A stretch of 5,900 bases of DNA, taken from contig CAZACC010000120.1 of the NCBI GenBank assembly GCA_964483545.1, positions 1-5,900 on the forward strand, given 5' to 3'. The notes under the pieces were generated by a model. It saw nothing but the letters and a program-made list of their open reading frames with translations, was not told the origin of the DNA and ran no database searches. Numbering within the stretch: the first letter of the stretch is position 1; each line of letters starts with the position of its first letter. This document shows positions 1 through 5,274 of this stretch, one piece after another. The position numbers and the translations under genes are program-made. This DNA comes from JAAYYM01 sp964483545 (GTDB taxonomy: Bacteria > Bacillota > Clostridia > Lachnospirales > Lachnospiraceae).

Positions 1-320
1 TCACCTTCTACTCGAACAGACATACTTGCAATTTTAATATTGGAAAATTCGGTATCTTCTACGACCTGTTCCTCAATCGAGTTCCCGATGACACGCCCAA
101 TCACGCTTGTTAAATGCTTTTCATTCAACAGCTTTAATATCCTGTCGACTTCGCCTGCCGGTCCGGACATTTCCGTGATCCTTTGACCATCAGCGTCCGC
201 ACAAAATAAGAACAGTTTTGCAACGGAAGCAAACGAATCTTGCAATTTCTGGATATCAAGTGCATTGATCAACCCTGTCGGCATCATAGACTTACGACCC
301 TGCTCATCTACCGTAGCCAT
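1..320 (-). CDS. PocR-like sensory-domain protein, N-terminal part, truncated by window edge
   Basis: A reading frame starts at the ATG whose complement is at 318-320 and stays open to base 1, giving 106 codons with no stop. An AGAGGGAG ribosome binding site lies 5 bases upstream and a consensus promoter lies further up, so this start is firm. Residues about 21-50 contain LDIQKLQDSFA followed by LFLFCADADGQRITEMSG. This resembles the start of PocR-type ligand-sensing domains, in which a helix (LQ-x-x-F) precedes a strand ending in D-x-x-G and then I-T-x-x-S. The cysteines common in PocR domains after this point are not seen; an acidic, amphipathic stretch follows. Such domains usually sit N-terminal to a histidine kinase, AraC regulator or GGDEF output domain, but the output part lies outside the window. 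No signal peptide or membrane segment is visible, so a cytoplasmic sensor is likely. The family call is from memory and moderate; the existence of a gene is much surer. Confidence 0.6.
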   Translation of the reverse strand, partial: MATVDEQGRKSMMPTGLINALDIQKLQDSFASVAKLFLFCADADGQRITEMSGPAGEVDRILKLLNEKHLTSVIGRVIGNSIEEQVVEDTEFSNIKIASMSVRVEG

Positions 321-325
321 AAACA

Positions 326-333
326 CTCCCTCT
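326..333 (-). promoter_or_regulatory. Ribosome binding site for the PocR-like gene
   Basis: On the minus strand AGAGGGAG stands 5 bases before the ATG at 320. It fixes the start of a gene whose family assignment is weak. Confidence 0.65.
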
Positions 334-380
334 AAAAGTATTCATATTAAACTTCTTTTTTCTTATTTCCACACTTCCTT

Positions 381-409
381 AATATACACGAAAGTCACAC
401 ACATTTCAA
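381..409 (-). promoter_or_regulatory. Sigma-A-type promoter for the PocR-like gene
   Basis: On the minus strand TTGAAA (404-409) is followed after 17 bases by TATATT (381-386). Each hexamer differs from consensus by one base and the spacing is optimal. Transcription would start near 374, giving a leader of about 54 bases before the ATG at 320. An inverted repeat at 390-445 overlaps the spacer and the upstream side. Confidence 0.7.
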
Positions 410-445
410 TACGAACAAAAATATTTTGTCCACGTGTGACCTTTC
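390..445. repeat. Inverted repeat with nested AT-rich palindrome overlapping a promoter
   Basis: On the plus strand GAAAGTCACAC (390-400) is matched by GTGTGACCTTTC (434-445), an 11-bp pairing with one bulged base and a 33-base spacer. Inside the spacer is a second palindrome, ACAAAA (415-420), ATA, TTTTGT (424-429). One outer arm lies in the -35/-10 spacer of the promoter at 381-409. The other ends directly against the stop codon of the upstream gene (446-448). It could be a paired operator for the PocR-like gene or an RNA hairpin ending the upstream transcript. No uridine run follows the outer stem, so a classic intrinsic terminator is unlikely. Confidence 0.5.
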
Positions 446-1213
446 TTAAAACTTCTTCTTATTAAATGCAATGATACCTGCCACATTTGCCAGTATAGAA
501 TAACCGATGCCGATTCCAATAATTAATGGCACACTTCTGTTCGGATCTGCCGGATACGGGAGTAAGCTAAAGTTTTGCGATATCAGGAAGCTCCTGATAT
601 TACGGAACAGCGCCCACTCAAACGGATATGCAGCAAAGAACATGACGATCCTAGGTGCCGCAACAGTAATAATGAGGAAAGCAATATATGCCTTTTTCTT
701 ATGTTTGGTCATAAACAGGCACATATTTCCGATGGATATCCCAGCAACCCATAGCGGCAGTGCCAGCAACATCTTGTCCAGAAAGTCTTTCACTACCCAC
801 ATCTGCATTGTACCGTCACCCAGCTGAAACAGTGTCGTCGTTCCCATCAGAAACAGAAAGGCAATGATTAGGAAAATCACCGCCACGATCAACGATGTCA
901 GAAACTTTGACAGATAAATCTGCGTCCTGCTCATATTCTTCGTGATTTTGTCCTTGATTCGTGGATTCGGATATGTCTTGCCAAACACAATATCTGCAAT
1001 GATGATACAGCTGTAATATGGCAACACAAAACACCATGTTGCATACTCGATCAGATTGTAAGCAAATGTACCGTCATTGGTTCCATAAATCATTCTGAAG
1101 CCAACGACTGCGATATTGGCAATCAAACATAGGGCGATGATACCAATCACATATGCAAGCGTAAAGCGCCTGTGAGCGACTGTTTTCAGATTGCGTGTAA
1201 TGTATTGTAGCAT
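446..1213 (-). CDS. ABC-2-type membrane permease-like protein
   Basis: The frame encodes 255 residues with about six hydrophobic segments at residues 17-40, 53-75, 104-128, 146-168, 173-195 and 229-250. A short basic stretch precedes the first, and the lysine-rich tail ends in NKKKF. Length, segment spacing and the charged cytoplasmic-looking loop after segment 2 (residues about 79-103, many Lys and Arg, ending in MSRTQIYLSKFL) match the membrane subunits of ABC-2 type exporters. In that family this loop runs into the coupling region before segment 3. Such subunits need a separate ATPase, and none is visible; one could lie in or beyond the assembly gap just upstream. The start ATG has AGAAGGGA upstream at a slightly long spacing of 12-14 bases. 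The frame also stays open into the gap, so a longer N-terminus cannot be excluded. Substrate is unknown. Confidence 0.7.
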   Translation of the reverse strand: MLQYITRNLKTVAHRRFTLAYVIGIIALCLIANIAVVGFRMIYGTNDGTFAYNLIEYATWCFVLPYYSCIIIADIVFGKTYPNPRIKDKITKNMSRTQIYLSKFLTSLIVAVIFLIIAFLFLMGTTTLFQLGDGTMQMWVVKDFLDKMLLALPLWVAGISIGNMCLFMTKHKKKAYIAFLIITVAAPRIVMFFAAYPFEWALFRNIRSFLISQNFSLLPYPADPNRSVPLIIGIGIGYSILANVAGIIAFNKKKF

Positions 1214-1242
1214 GTTGATGTAAATTCCCTTCTTGTATATAT

Positions 1243-1342
1243 NNNNNNNNNNNNNNNNNNNNNNNNNNNNNNNNNNNNNNNNNNNNNNNNNNNNNNNNNN
1301 NNNNNNNNNNNNNNNNNNNNNNNNNNNNNNNNNNNNNNNNNN
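1243..1342. other. Assembly gap (100 N)
   Basis: There are exactly 100 consecutive N bases. This is the conventional placeholder for a gap of unknown size, so the true distance and any genes between the permease-like gene and guaB are unknown. The promoter of the permease gene and any terminator of guaB would lie here. Confidence 0.98.
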
Positions 1343-1350
1343 TCAATGAC

Positions 1351-2808
1351 TTAATCTCCATCCGACGAGTAATTTGGCGCCTCTTTGGTGATATGAATGT
1401 CATGCGGATGACTCTCTTTGAGTGACGCTGCAGATATCTTGACAAATTTCCCATTTTCCTTGAGATTTTCAATGGTTCTTGTTCCACAGTATCCCATTCC
1501 AGAACGAAGTCCACCAACCAGCTGGAAGATCGTATCCTCGACCGTTCCCTTATATGCGACACGGCCTTCAACGCCTTCTGGTACCAGCTTCTTGGCATCT
1601 GTCTGAAAGTATCTGTCCTTACTGCCCTTCTCCATTGCAGAGATAGAGCCCATGCCTCTGTATACCTTATATTTTCTGCCCTGATACAGTTCAAATGTTC
1701 CCGGACTCTCATCACATCCTGCAAATATAGAACCAAGCATGCAGACATTGCCGCCTGCTGCGATTGCTTTAGTCATATCTCCTGAATACTTAATTCCTCC
1801 GTCTGCAATGATCGGAATATTGTAATCCTTCGCTACCTCATATGCATTCATAATTGCAGAAATCTGTGGTACACCGATACCAGCTACGATACGGGTCGTA
1901 CAGATAGATCCAGGTCCAATACCCACCTTCACAGCATCAACACCTGCATCGATCAGAGCCTTTGCGCCCTCTCCCGTGGCTACATTACCACCAATCAGCT
2001 GCAAAAACGGATAAGCATCCTTAATCATTCTGACACAATGCAATACATTCTCGGAATGTCCGTGAGCCGAATCCAGAACGACTACATCGACCTTTGCATT
2101 GACCAGTGCCTCGACACGCTCCAGCACATTAGCCGTAATACCCACTGCTGCACCGCATAACAGTCTTCCCTGCTCATCCTTTGCTGAGTTTGGATATTTA
2201 ATCTGCTTTTCAATATCCTTGATTGTAATCAGACCCTTCAGATTAAAGTTCTGATCCACAATAGGAAGCTTCTCTTTTCTTGCCTTTGCCAGAATCCGCT
2301 TTGCATCTTCCAGCGTAATGCCCTCCTGTGCTGTGATCAGCCCATCTGACGTCATTGACTCGCTTATTTTTTTTGTAAAATCTGTTTCGAATTTAAGATC
2401 ACGATTTGTGATGATACCAACCAGTTTCTTGCCCTCTGTAATCGGAACGCCCGATATACGGAACTTTGCCATCAGATGATCGGCATCTGCCAGTGTATGT
2501 TCAGGTGATAATGAAAAAGGATCAGTGATAACACCGTTTTCAGAACGTTTTACTTTATCTACTTCTTCGGCCTGTGCCTCGGCTGTCATGTTCTTATGAA
2601 TAATACCGATGCCGCCCTGTCTTGCCATGGCAATTGCCATGCGATGTTCTGTAACAGTATCCATACCAGCGCTCATCATTGGAATATTCAATTTGATGTT
2701 CTTTGTCAGATACGTTGAAATATCAACCTGATTCCCGATTACCTGTGAATAAGATGGGATTAGGAGCACATCATCAAATGTAATTCCTTCGCCAACTATT
2801 TGACCCAT
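1351..2808 (-). CDS. guaB: Inosine-5'-monophosphate dehydrogenase
   Basis: This cytosolic enzyme oxidises IMP to XMP with NAD+, the first committed and rate-limiting step of guanine nucleotide synthesis. The 485 residues match the usual bacterial length. TFDDVLL (residues 10-16) opens the TIM barrel. A tandem CBS pair occupies roughly residues 90-205, with NRDL at 135-138 ending the first repeat and ITIKDI near the end of the second. The barrel then resumes with the active-site loop GPGSICTTR (catalytic Cys303), the phosphate-binding DGG at 336-338, GS at 359-360, and the flap with YRGMGS at 383-388 and the Arg399-Tyr400 pair. All key residues are intact. The start at 2808 is chosen because AAAGGAGAG lies 9 bases upstream. 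The longer frame from 2850 would begin upstream of the -10 element. The stop is only 8 bases from the assembly gap, so downstream context is lost. Confidence 0.98.
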   Translation of the reverse strand: MGQIVGEGITFDDVLLIPSYSQVIGNQVDISTYLTKNIKLNIPMMSAGMDTVTEHRMAIAMARQGGIGIIHKNMTAEAQAEEVDKVKRSENGVITDPFSLSPEHTLADADHLMAKFRISGVPITEGKKLVGIITNRDLKFETDFTKKISESMTSDGLITAQEGITLEDAKRILAKARKEKLPIVDQNFNLKGLITIKDIEKQIKYPNSAKDEQGRLLCGAAVGITANVLERVEALVNAKVDVVVLDSAHGHSENVLHCVRMIKDAYPFLQLIGGNVATGEGAKALIDAGVDAVKVGIGPGSICTTRIVAGIGVPQISAIMNAYEVAKDYNIPIIADGGIKYSGDMTKAIAAGGNVCMLGSIFAGCDESPGTFELYQGRKYKVYRGMGSISAMEKGSKDRYFQTDAKKLVPEGVEGRVAYKGTVEDTIFQLVGGLRSGMGYCGTRTIENLKENGKFVKISAASLKESHPHDIHITKEAPNYSSDGD

Positions 2809-2815
2809 TTTTCTA

Positions 2816-2824
2816 CTCTCCTTT
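2816..2824 (-). promoter_or_regulatory. Ribosome binding site that fixes the guaB start
   Basis: AAAGGAGAG on the minus strand, with its AAGGAG core at 2818-2823, lies 9 bases before the ATG at 2808. No comparable site precedes the in-frame ATG at 2850. Confidence 0.85.
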
Positions 2825-2840
2825 GATTTTAATGTTACCA

Positions 2841-2869
2841 ATTCTATCAAATCTAATACAGTGTGTCAA
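2841..2869 (-). promoter_or_regulatory. Sigma-A-type promoter of guaB
   Basis: On the minus strand a perfect TTGACA (2864-2869) and TAGAAT (2841-2846) are separated by 17 bases. The start point would be near 2834, leaving a leader of only about 26 bases. That is too short for a purine riboswitch. It also places the alternative ATG at 2850 outside the transcript. Confidence 0.8.
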
Positions 2870-2913
2870 TCGCACAAAACAAGAACTTATCCTGAAAGTA
2901 GGAGCCGTTTTTG

Positions 2914-3414
2914 TCAAAACTCACGAATTTTTCTAGGAAATACAGACTTAATACACTTTAGCATCTCTGCATTCGGTTCTATACAGTGCAATTCAACACC
3001 TGCATTACCGTTGTATACAATGATATAACGCTTTGCCTCTGGCTCTCCAGATGTATAATCCTTGATTTTGGGATTTCGGCTCTTGTAGGAATCCAGCTCA
3101 TGAGAATTCTCTGGTGCGATCAGCTCCATTTTATTCAAATCCAATGTCGCTATGCGCTTTCTTTTCTGCTTATTCATAACCTTGTCAATGCTGATTTCCT
3201 TATCCAAATAGAGATACTCGTACTCCAGATCCAGATTAGGCATCCAGAAAAAGATAAGCAGCCCCAGTCCGATCGTCGGGACAAACATAATCATCAGTCC
3301 AGACAGTGCCAGGATCGCACATGTTGCCGTAGCCGCATAGATGAGAGCCTTAATCAGGATATTAAACGGATTCTGTTTTTTCTTAACCATACACTCTACA
3401 TATGTATCATTCAT
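2914..3414 (-). CDS. DUF6106-like small membrane protein
   Basis: The 166-residue product starts MNDTYVECMVKKKQNP and has two closely spaced hydrophobic segments (about 21-42 and 43-58). A cytoplasmic-type domain follows, with LEYEYLYLDKEISIDKVM (63-80), a basic KQKRKRIATLDL stretch (82-93) and a C-terminal PNAEMLKCIKSVFPRKI. The order, two N-terminal helices then a beta-rich part with an acidic strand and a basic strand, matches my memory of the DUF6106 family of Lachnospiraceae. Its function is unknown. The C-terminal part could be a PH-like fold, which is inference. The start at 3414 is set by a perfect AAGGAGG 8 bases upstream. A longer frame from a TTG at 3519 would begin upstream of the promoter -10. 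The leader carries a strong hairpin. guaB lies 105 bases downstream on the same strand, with no clear terminator between, so read-through is possible. Confidence 0.75.
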   Translation of the reverse strand: MNDTYVECMVKKKQNPFNILIKALIYAATATCAILALSGLMIMFVPTIGLGLLIFFWMPNLDLEYEYLYLDKEISIDKVMNKQKRKRIATLDLNKMELIAPENSHELDSYKSRNPKIKDYTSGEPEAKRYIIVYNGNAGVELHCIEPNAEMLKCIKSVFPRKIREF

Positions 3415-3422
3415 GTAAAATT

Positions 3423-3429
3423 CCTCCTT
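3423..3429 (-). promoter_or_regulatory. Ribosome binding site that fixes the DUF6106-like start
   Basis: A full AAGGAGG on the minus strand stands 8 bases before the ATG at 3414. This makes the upstream TTG at 3519 an unlikely start. Confidence 0.88.
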
Positions 3430-3450
3430 GTGAACAATTTCATTTCCACT

Positions 3451-3481
3451 CTGCAGGCAGACAGCCTTCTGCCGTTTGCAG
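3451..3481 (-). promoter_or_regulatory. Leader hairpin upstream of the DUF6106-like gene
   Basis: In plus-strand terms CTGCAGGCAG (3451-3460) pairs perfectly with CTGCC (3469-3473) plus TGCAG (3477-3481). The result is a 10-bp GC-rich stem with an 8-base loop and a 3-base bulge. It lies in the predicted leader, about 21 bases upstream of the ribosome binding site, and no T-run follows, so it is not an intrinsic terminator. It may stabilise the mRNA 5' end or take part in regulation; no known riboswitch class is recognised. Confidence 0.55.
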
Positions 3482-3496
3482 CTGCACTTCATTGTA

Positions 3497-3509
3497 GTCT
3501 TTGAAAGAC
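3497..3509 (-). repeat. Short perfect inverted repeat at the transcription start
   Basis: GTCTTTCAAAGAC is symmetric about its central base and begins directly after the -10 element (3510-3515). It therefore covers the predicted start point of the DUF6106-like transcript. It could be a repressor site or a 5'-terminal hairpin; a chance occurrence is also possible at this size. Confidence 0.4.
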
Positions 3510-3538
3510 ATTGTATCAAATTTCGGTCTTTCCCACAA
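3510..3538 (-). promoter_or_regulatory. Promoter with extended -10 for the DUF6106-like gene
   Basis: On the minus strand TTGTGG (3533-3538), a weak -35, is followed after 17 bases by TACAAT (3510-3515). The bases TGA directly before it form an extended -10 (TGnTACAAT). The start would be near 3503, giving a leader of about 90 bases that contains the hairpin at 3451-3481. Confidence 0.65.
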
Positions 3539-3549
3539 CCACTTTCTAT

Positions 3550-3603
3550 CTTGTCAAACAGTTATGAAACAGTTCTTGCCCTTGTCAGACAGTCTGAACA
3601 GTT
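3550..3603. repeat. Two direct copies of a palindromic site between divergent promoters
   Basis: Copy 1 begins at 3550 and copy 2 at 3581, 31 bp apart, both starting CTTGTCA and ending CAGTT. Each contains a palindrome: TCAAAC-A-GTTATGA (3554-3567, one extra A) and TCAGAC-A-GTCTGA (3585-3597, perfect 6-bp arms). AACAGTT also recurs at 3557, 3568 and 3597. The pair sits between the leftward promoter (3510-3538) and the rightward promoter (3646-3674), and 31 bp is close to three helical turns. A dimeric regulator binding both copies on one DNA face is a reasonable inference; the regulator is unknown. Confidence 0.55.
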
Positions 3604-3645
3604 ACTATTTTACAAAGATTTCACAAAGTTTTCAGTCATGCTCAA

Positions 3646-3674
3646 TTGACATCATCCCACACAAAATGTATGAT
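3646..3674 (+). promoter_or_regulatory. Sigma-A-type promoter of the anchored extracytoplasmic protein gene
   Basis: A perfect TTGACA (3646-3651) is followed after 17 bases by TATGAT (3669-3674). The start would be near 3681, so the leader is about 34 bases. The -35 includes the TTG that opens the longest reading frame, so that TTG cannot be the translation start from this promoter. Confidence 0.7.
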
Positions 3675-3702
3675 TGTTAGATATCTGTATAGAATGATGA
3701 AT

Positions 3703-3708
3703 GAGGTG
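3703..3708 (+). promoter_or_regulatory. Ribosome binding site choosing the ATG at 3715
   Basis: GAGGTG stands 6 bases before the ATG at 3715. The in-frame ATGs at 3694 and 3697 have no purine-rich site at a proper distance. Confidence 0.65.
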
Positions 3709-3714
3709 AAGGAC

Positions 3715-4401
3715 ATGCCCGTCAATGATGACATCCGTGCTGAAAATAGCAAGCTCAAAAATATGACCACGAAAGAGAAGCTACTATATATCTGGGATTA
3801 TTACAAGATACCGATTATTCTAGGCATTGTATTTGTAATCTTTGTTTTTTTCTTGGTCAAAGACCTCATCAGTAATAACCGTGAGACCTATCTGACTGCA
3901 TGCATACTGAATTCCAACTATACTTATGAGACTGATTCCTCACTGGTCAACGAATATGTAAACTTCTCTGGTGTTGACACCGAAGCAATGCAGTTAAATA
4001 TGGATTTTTCCATGCACATAGATTTAAACGCTGCTGACCAGATGAGTCTGGCATACCAGCAAAAGGTTATGGCTCTCTTTGCCGCAAAAGAAATAGATGT
4101 CATGGTCGGCGACCAAAACATCATCCATTCCTATGCCAATGCAGAGGCATTTTGTAATCTAACCGAACTGCTTCCTGCCGATTTGGCAACAGAGCTTGAA
4201 CAAAAGGGCTATACATATTATACCGCCACATATGAAGACGGCACCACAGCCCCTGTCGGACTCTACATGGAAAACTGTACCCGCCTCAAGAATGATGATA
4301 CCTACCCAAGCAGTGTTCGTCCAATCTTCGCCATCTCTGCCAATGCCCCACATCCAGAGCGAGCGATTGGGTTCCTTCAATTTTTGATTTCATTAGATTA
4401 A
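3715..4401 (+). CDS. Membrane-anchored extracytoplasmic protein with solute-binding-like C-terminus
   Basis: The 228-residue product has a hydrophilic N-terminus with KLKNMTTKEKLLYIWDYYKIP (residues 13-33) and one membrane segment at about 32-48. The remaining 180 residues are probably outside the cell. The N-terminal KEKL-x-Y-x-W-x-YYK motif before a single helix recurs in Lachnospiraceae proteins of unknown role. The outer domain contains EIDVMVGDQNIIHSYANA, then LTELLP, and ends with APHPERAIGFLQFLISLD. These resemble the core and last helix of type 1 extracellular solute-binding proteins (N-x-x-x-A-x-x-F-L-x-F-L), but at about half their length and without a lipobox. Solute binding is inference; no transporter genes are adjacent. 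The gene is divergent from the DUF6106-like gene, and its last 9 bases overlap the end of the convergent half-transporter gene. Confidence 0.7.
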   Translation: MPVNDDIRAENSKLKNMTTKEKLLYIWDYYKIPIILGIVFVIFVFFLVKDLISNNRETYLTACILNSNYTYETDSSLVNEYVNFSGVDTEAMQLNMDFSMHIDLNAADQMSLAYQQKVMALFAAKEIDVMVGDQNIIHSYANAEAFCNLTELLPADLATELEQKGYTYYTATYEDGTTAPVGLYMENCTRLKNDDTYPSSVRPIFAISANAPHPERAIGFLQFLISLD

Positions 4402-4764
4402 TATCCTGTTGAGTCCCGGGATTATATCTCCCATCGTATAGAATGCTATTCCTATAATGATCAGCAGCAGCGCCAGCAGCTTCTGCTTTGTCAGCTTTTC
4501 CTTGAAAATTACAACCCCAAATACTGTAATATAGAGATAACTCGTTGTCTCCAGTATCGGACCGAGATTCAGCGGAATCCCCTTATATGACAGCATGCTA
4601 AGTATCGTCGTTCCAAGAAAAAATGTATATGCAATCACCACTAGTGGATTCAGGTATTCCTGTAGGACACTTTTGTGTGGCTTCATTGCCTCCTTTTTCA
4701 GCAGTACTTGCGATATTGCTGCAATGAATACACTTGATATATATAAAACAACATATGGAGTCAT
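4393..4764 (-). CDS. EamA/SMR-type half-transporter, second of a pair
   Basis: The 123-residue product has four hydrophobic segments (about 4-22, 40-60, 68-88, 94-111), the plan of small DMT-superfamily proteins. Helix 1 ends in AAISQVLLKKEAM, as in ArnE/ArnF-like and EamA half-proteins. It lacks the membrane-embedded glutamate of EmrE-type drug exporters in that helix. Residues 68-110 read as the usual end of an EamA domain, with FKEKLT before the last helix. It overlaps the upstream partner by four bases (ATGA at 4761-4764), and AGGAGGT at 4771-4777 lies inside the partner's coding end, so the two are translationally coupled. A heterodimer is expected from the family. The substrate is unknown; a lipid-linked sugar or small cation are the main options. 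Its stop overlaps the convergent gene. Confidence 0.8.
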   Translation of the reverse strand: MTPYVVLYISSVFIAAISQVLLKKEAMKPHKSVLQEYLNPLVVIAYTFFLGTTILSMLSYKGIPLNLGPILETTSYLYITVFGVVIFKEKLTKQKLLALLLIIIGIAFYTMGDIIPGLNRILI

Positions 4765-5237
4765 TCTTTTACCTCCTGTTCACCTGTCTGCTTACTTCTG
4801 ACATCAACCGAGTCATCTTCAAGCTGTGTTTCTGCTTTCTCTGCCTGCGAGCTCTCTGGTTCACCCACCTTAGAATATAGCACGATTCCCAGAATGATGA
4901 TGATACTGCCGATCACCTGATTTAGGGAGATATGTTCATGAAATGCCACAACGCCCCATACCATACCCCAGATGACCGTTACAGCCTTATTGGCAAATGC
5001 TGTTGTCAGCGGCAGCCTCTTGATAATCTGCTGCCAAGCAACTGCATAAACTGCCAAAATTGCCAGCATCAGTCCATAGTAAACTATAAACGGAACGCTC
5101 ATAAATTCCTGATTTGCTGCCGTCTTACTACAGATGCCCATCACCGAGAACATCATAAGCAGAAGATGAAGCACGATGTAGAGCTTCACCTTCTGTGTTT
5201 TTGATGTTTTTTGATTTCTTTCTTTATTCCGATTCAA
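4761..5237 (-). CDS. EamA/SMR-type half-transporter with charged C-terminal tail, first of a pair
   Basis: The 158-residue product has a basic N-terminus (residues 1-18, many Lys, Arg and Asn) and four hydrophobic segments (about 18-37, 48-70, 77-99, 104-122). FANKAVTVIWGMVWGVVAF (81-99), then HEHISLNQVIGSIIIILGI, is the characteristic end of an EamA domain with its conserved glutamate. A 36-residue, highly charged, mostly acidic tail (123-158) follows, which typical SMR-like proteins lack. Translation probably starts at a TTG (complement of 5235-5237) with GAGGT 7 bases upstream. A GTG at codon 17 is the alternative, but it has no good site before it. The acyltransferase gene ends 37 bases upstream with no terminator, so all three genes likely form one operon. 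The partner gene follows with an ATGA overlap. Confidence 0.78.
   Translation of the reverse strand: MNRNKERNQKTSKTQKVKLYIVLHLLLMMFSVMGICSKTAANQEFMSVPFIVYYGLMLAILAVYAVAWQQIIKRLPLTTAFANKAVTVIWGMVWGVVAFHEHISLNQVIGSIIIILGIVLYSKVGEPESSQAEKAETQLEDDSVDVRSKQTGEQEVKE
4771..4777 (-). promoter_or_regulatory. Ribosome binding site inside the upstream gene for the second half-transporter
   Basis: AGGAGGT on the minus strand lies 6 bases before the ATG at 4764 and within the last codons of the preceding gene. With the ATGA overlap, it supports coupled translation of the two halves. Confidence 0.8.
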
Positions 5238-5274
5238 TCTCTGACCTCATTTTATTCCTGTTATGTACTCTTTT

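Noticed and set aside
265..465. Plus-strand 66-codon frame over the PocR-like start and the intergenic region
   Set aside because: It covers the minus-strand promoter and start codon, lacks a ribosome binding site, and resembles no family.
507..827. Plus-strand open frame inside the permease-like gene
   Set aside because: It is a shadow of the hydrophobic minus-strand gene and has no start signals.
1074..1748. A minus-strand reading frame running across the N gap
   Set aside because: It overlaps guaB and the permease-like gene in another frame and is joined only through undetermined bases, so it is an artefact.
2809..2913. Possible guanine riboswitch or PurR control upstream of guaB
   Set aside because: The leader downstream of the promoter is only about 26 bases, and no aptamer-like pairing or PurR-box motif is visible.
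2870..2916. Possible terminator after the DUF6106-like gene
   Set aside because: Only weak 4-5 bp A/T-rich pairings are present, with no GC stem followed by a T-run.
2986..3504. A 172-codon plus-strand frame opposite the DUF6106-like gene
   Set aside because: It has no ribosome binding site or recognisable domain, an unusual Cys/His/Gln-rich composition, and it lies antisense to a gene with a clear promoter and ribosome binding site.
4364..4386. ATTG...CAAT stem followed by five T on the plus strand
   Set aside because: The stem is only 4 bp and lies inside the coding sequence, so it is too weak to call a terminator.
5221..5274. Short ATG-initiated leader peptide between the acyltransferase and the first half-transporter
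   Set aside because: It would be eight codons in another frame without a proper ribosome binding site of its own; chance is the simpler explanation.
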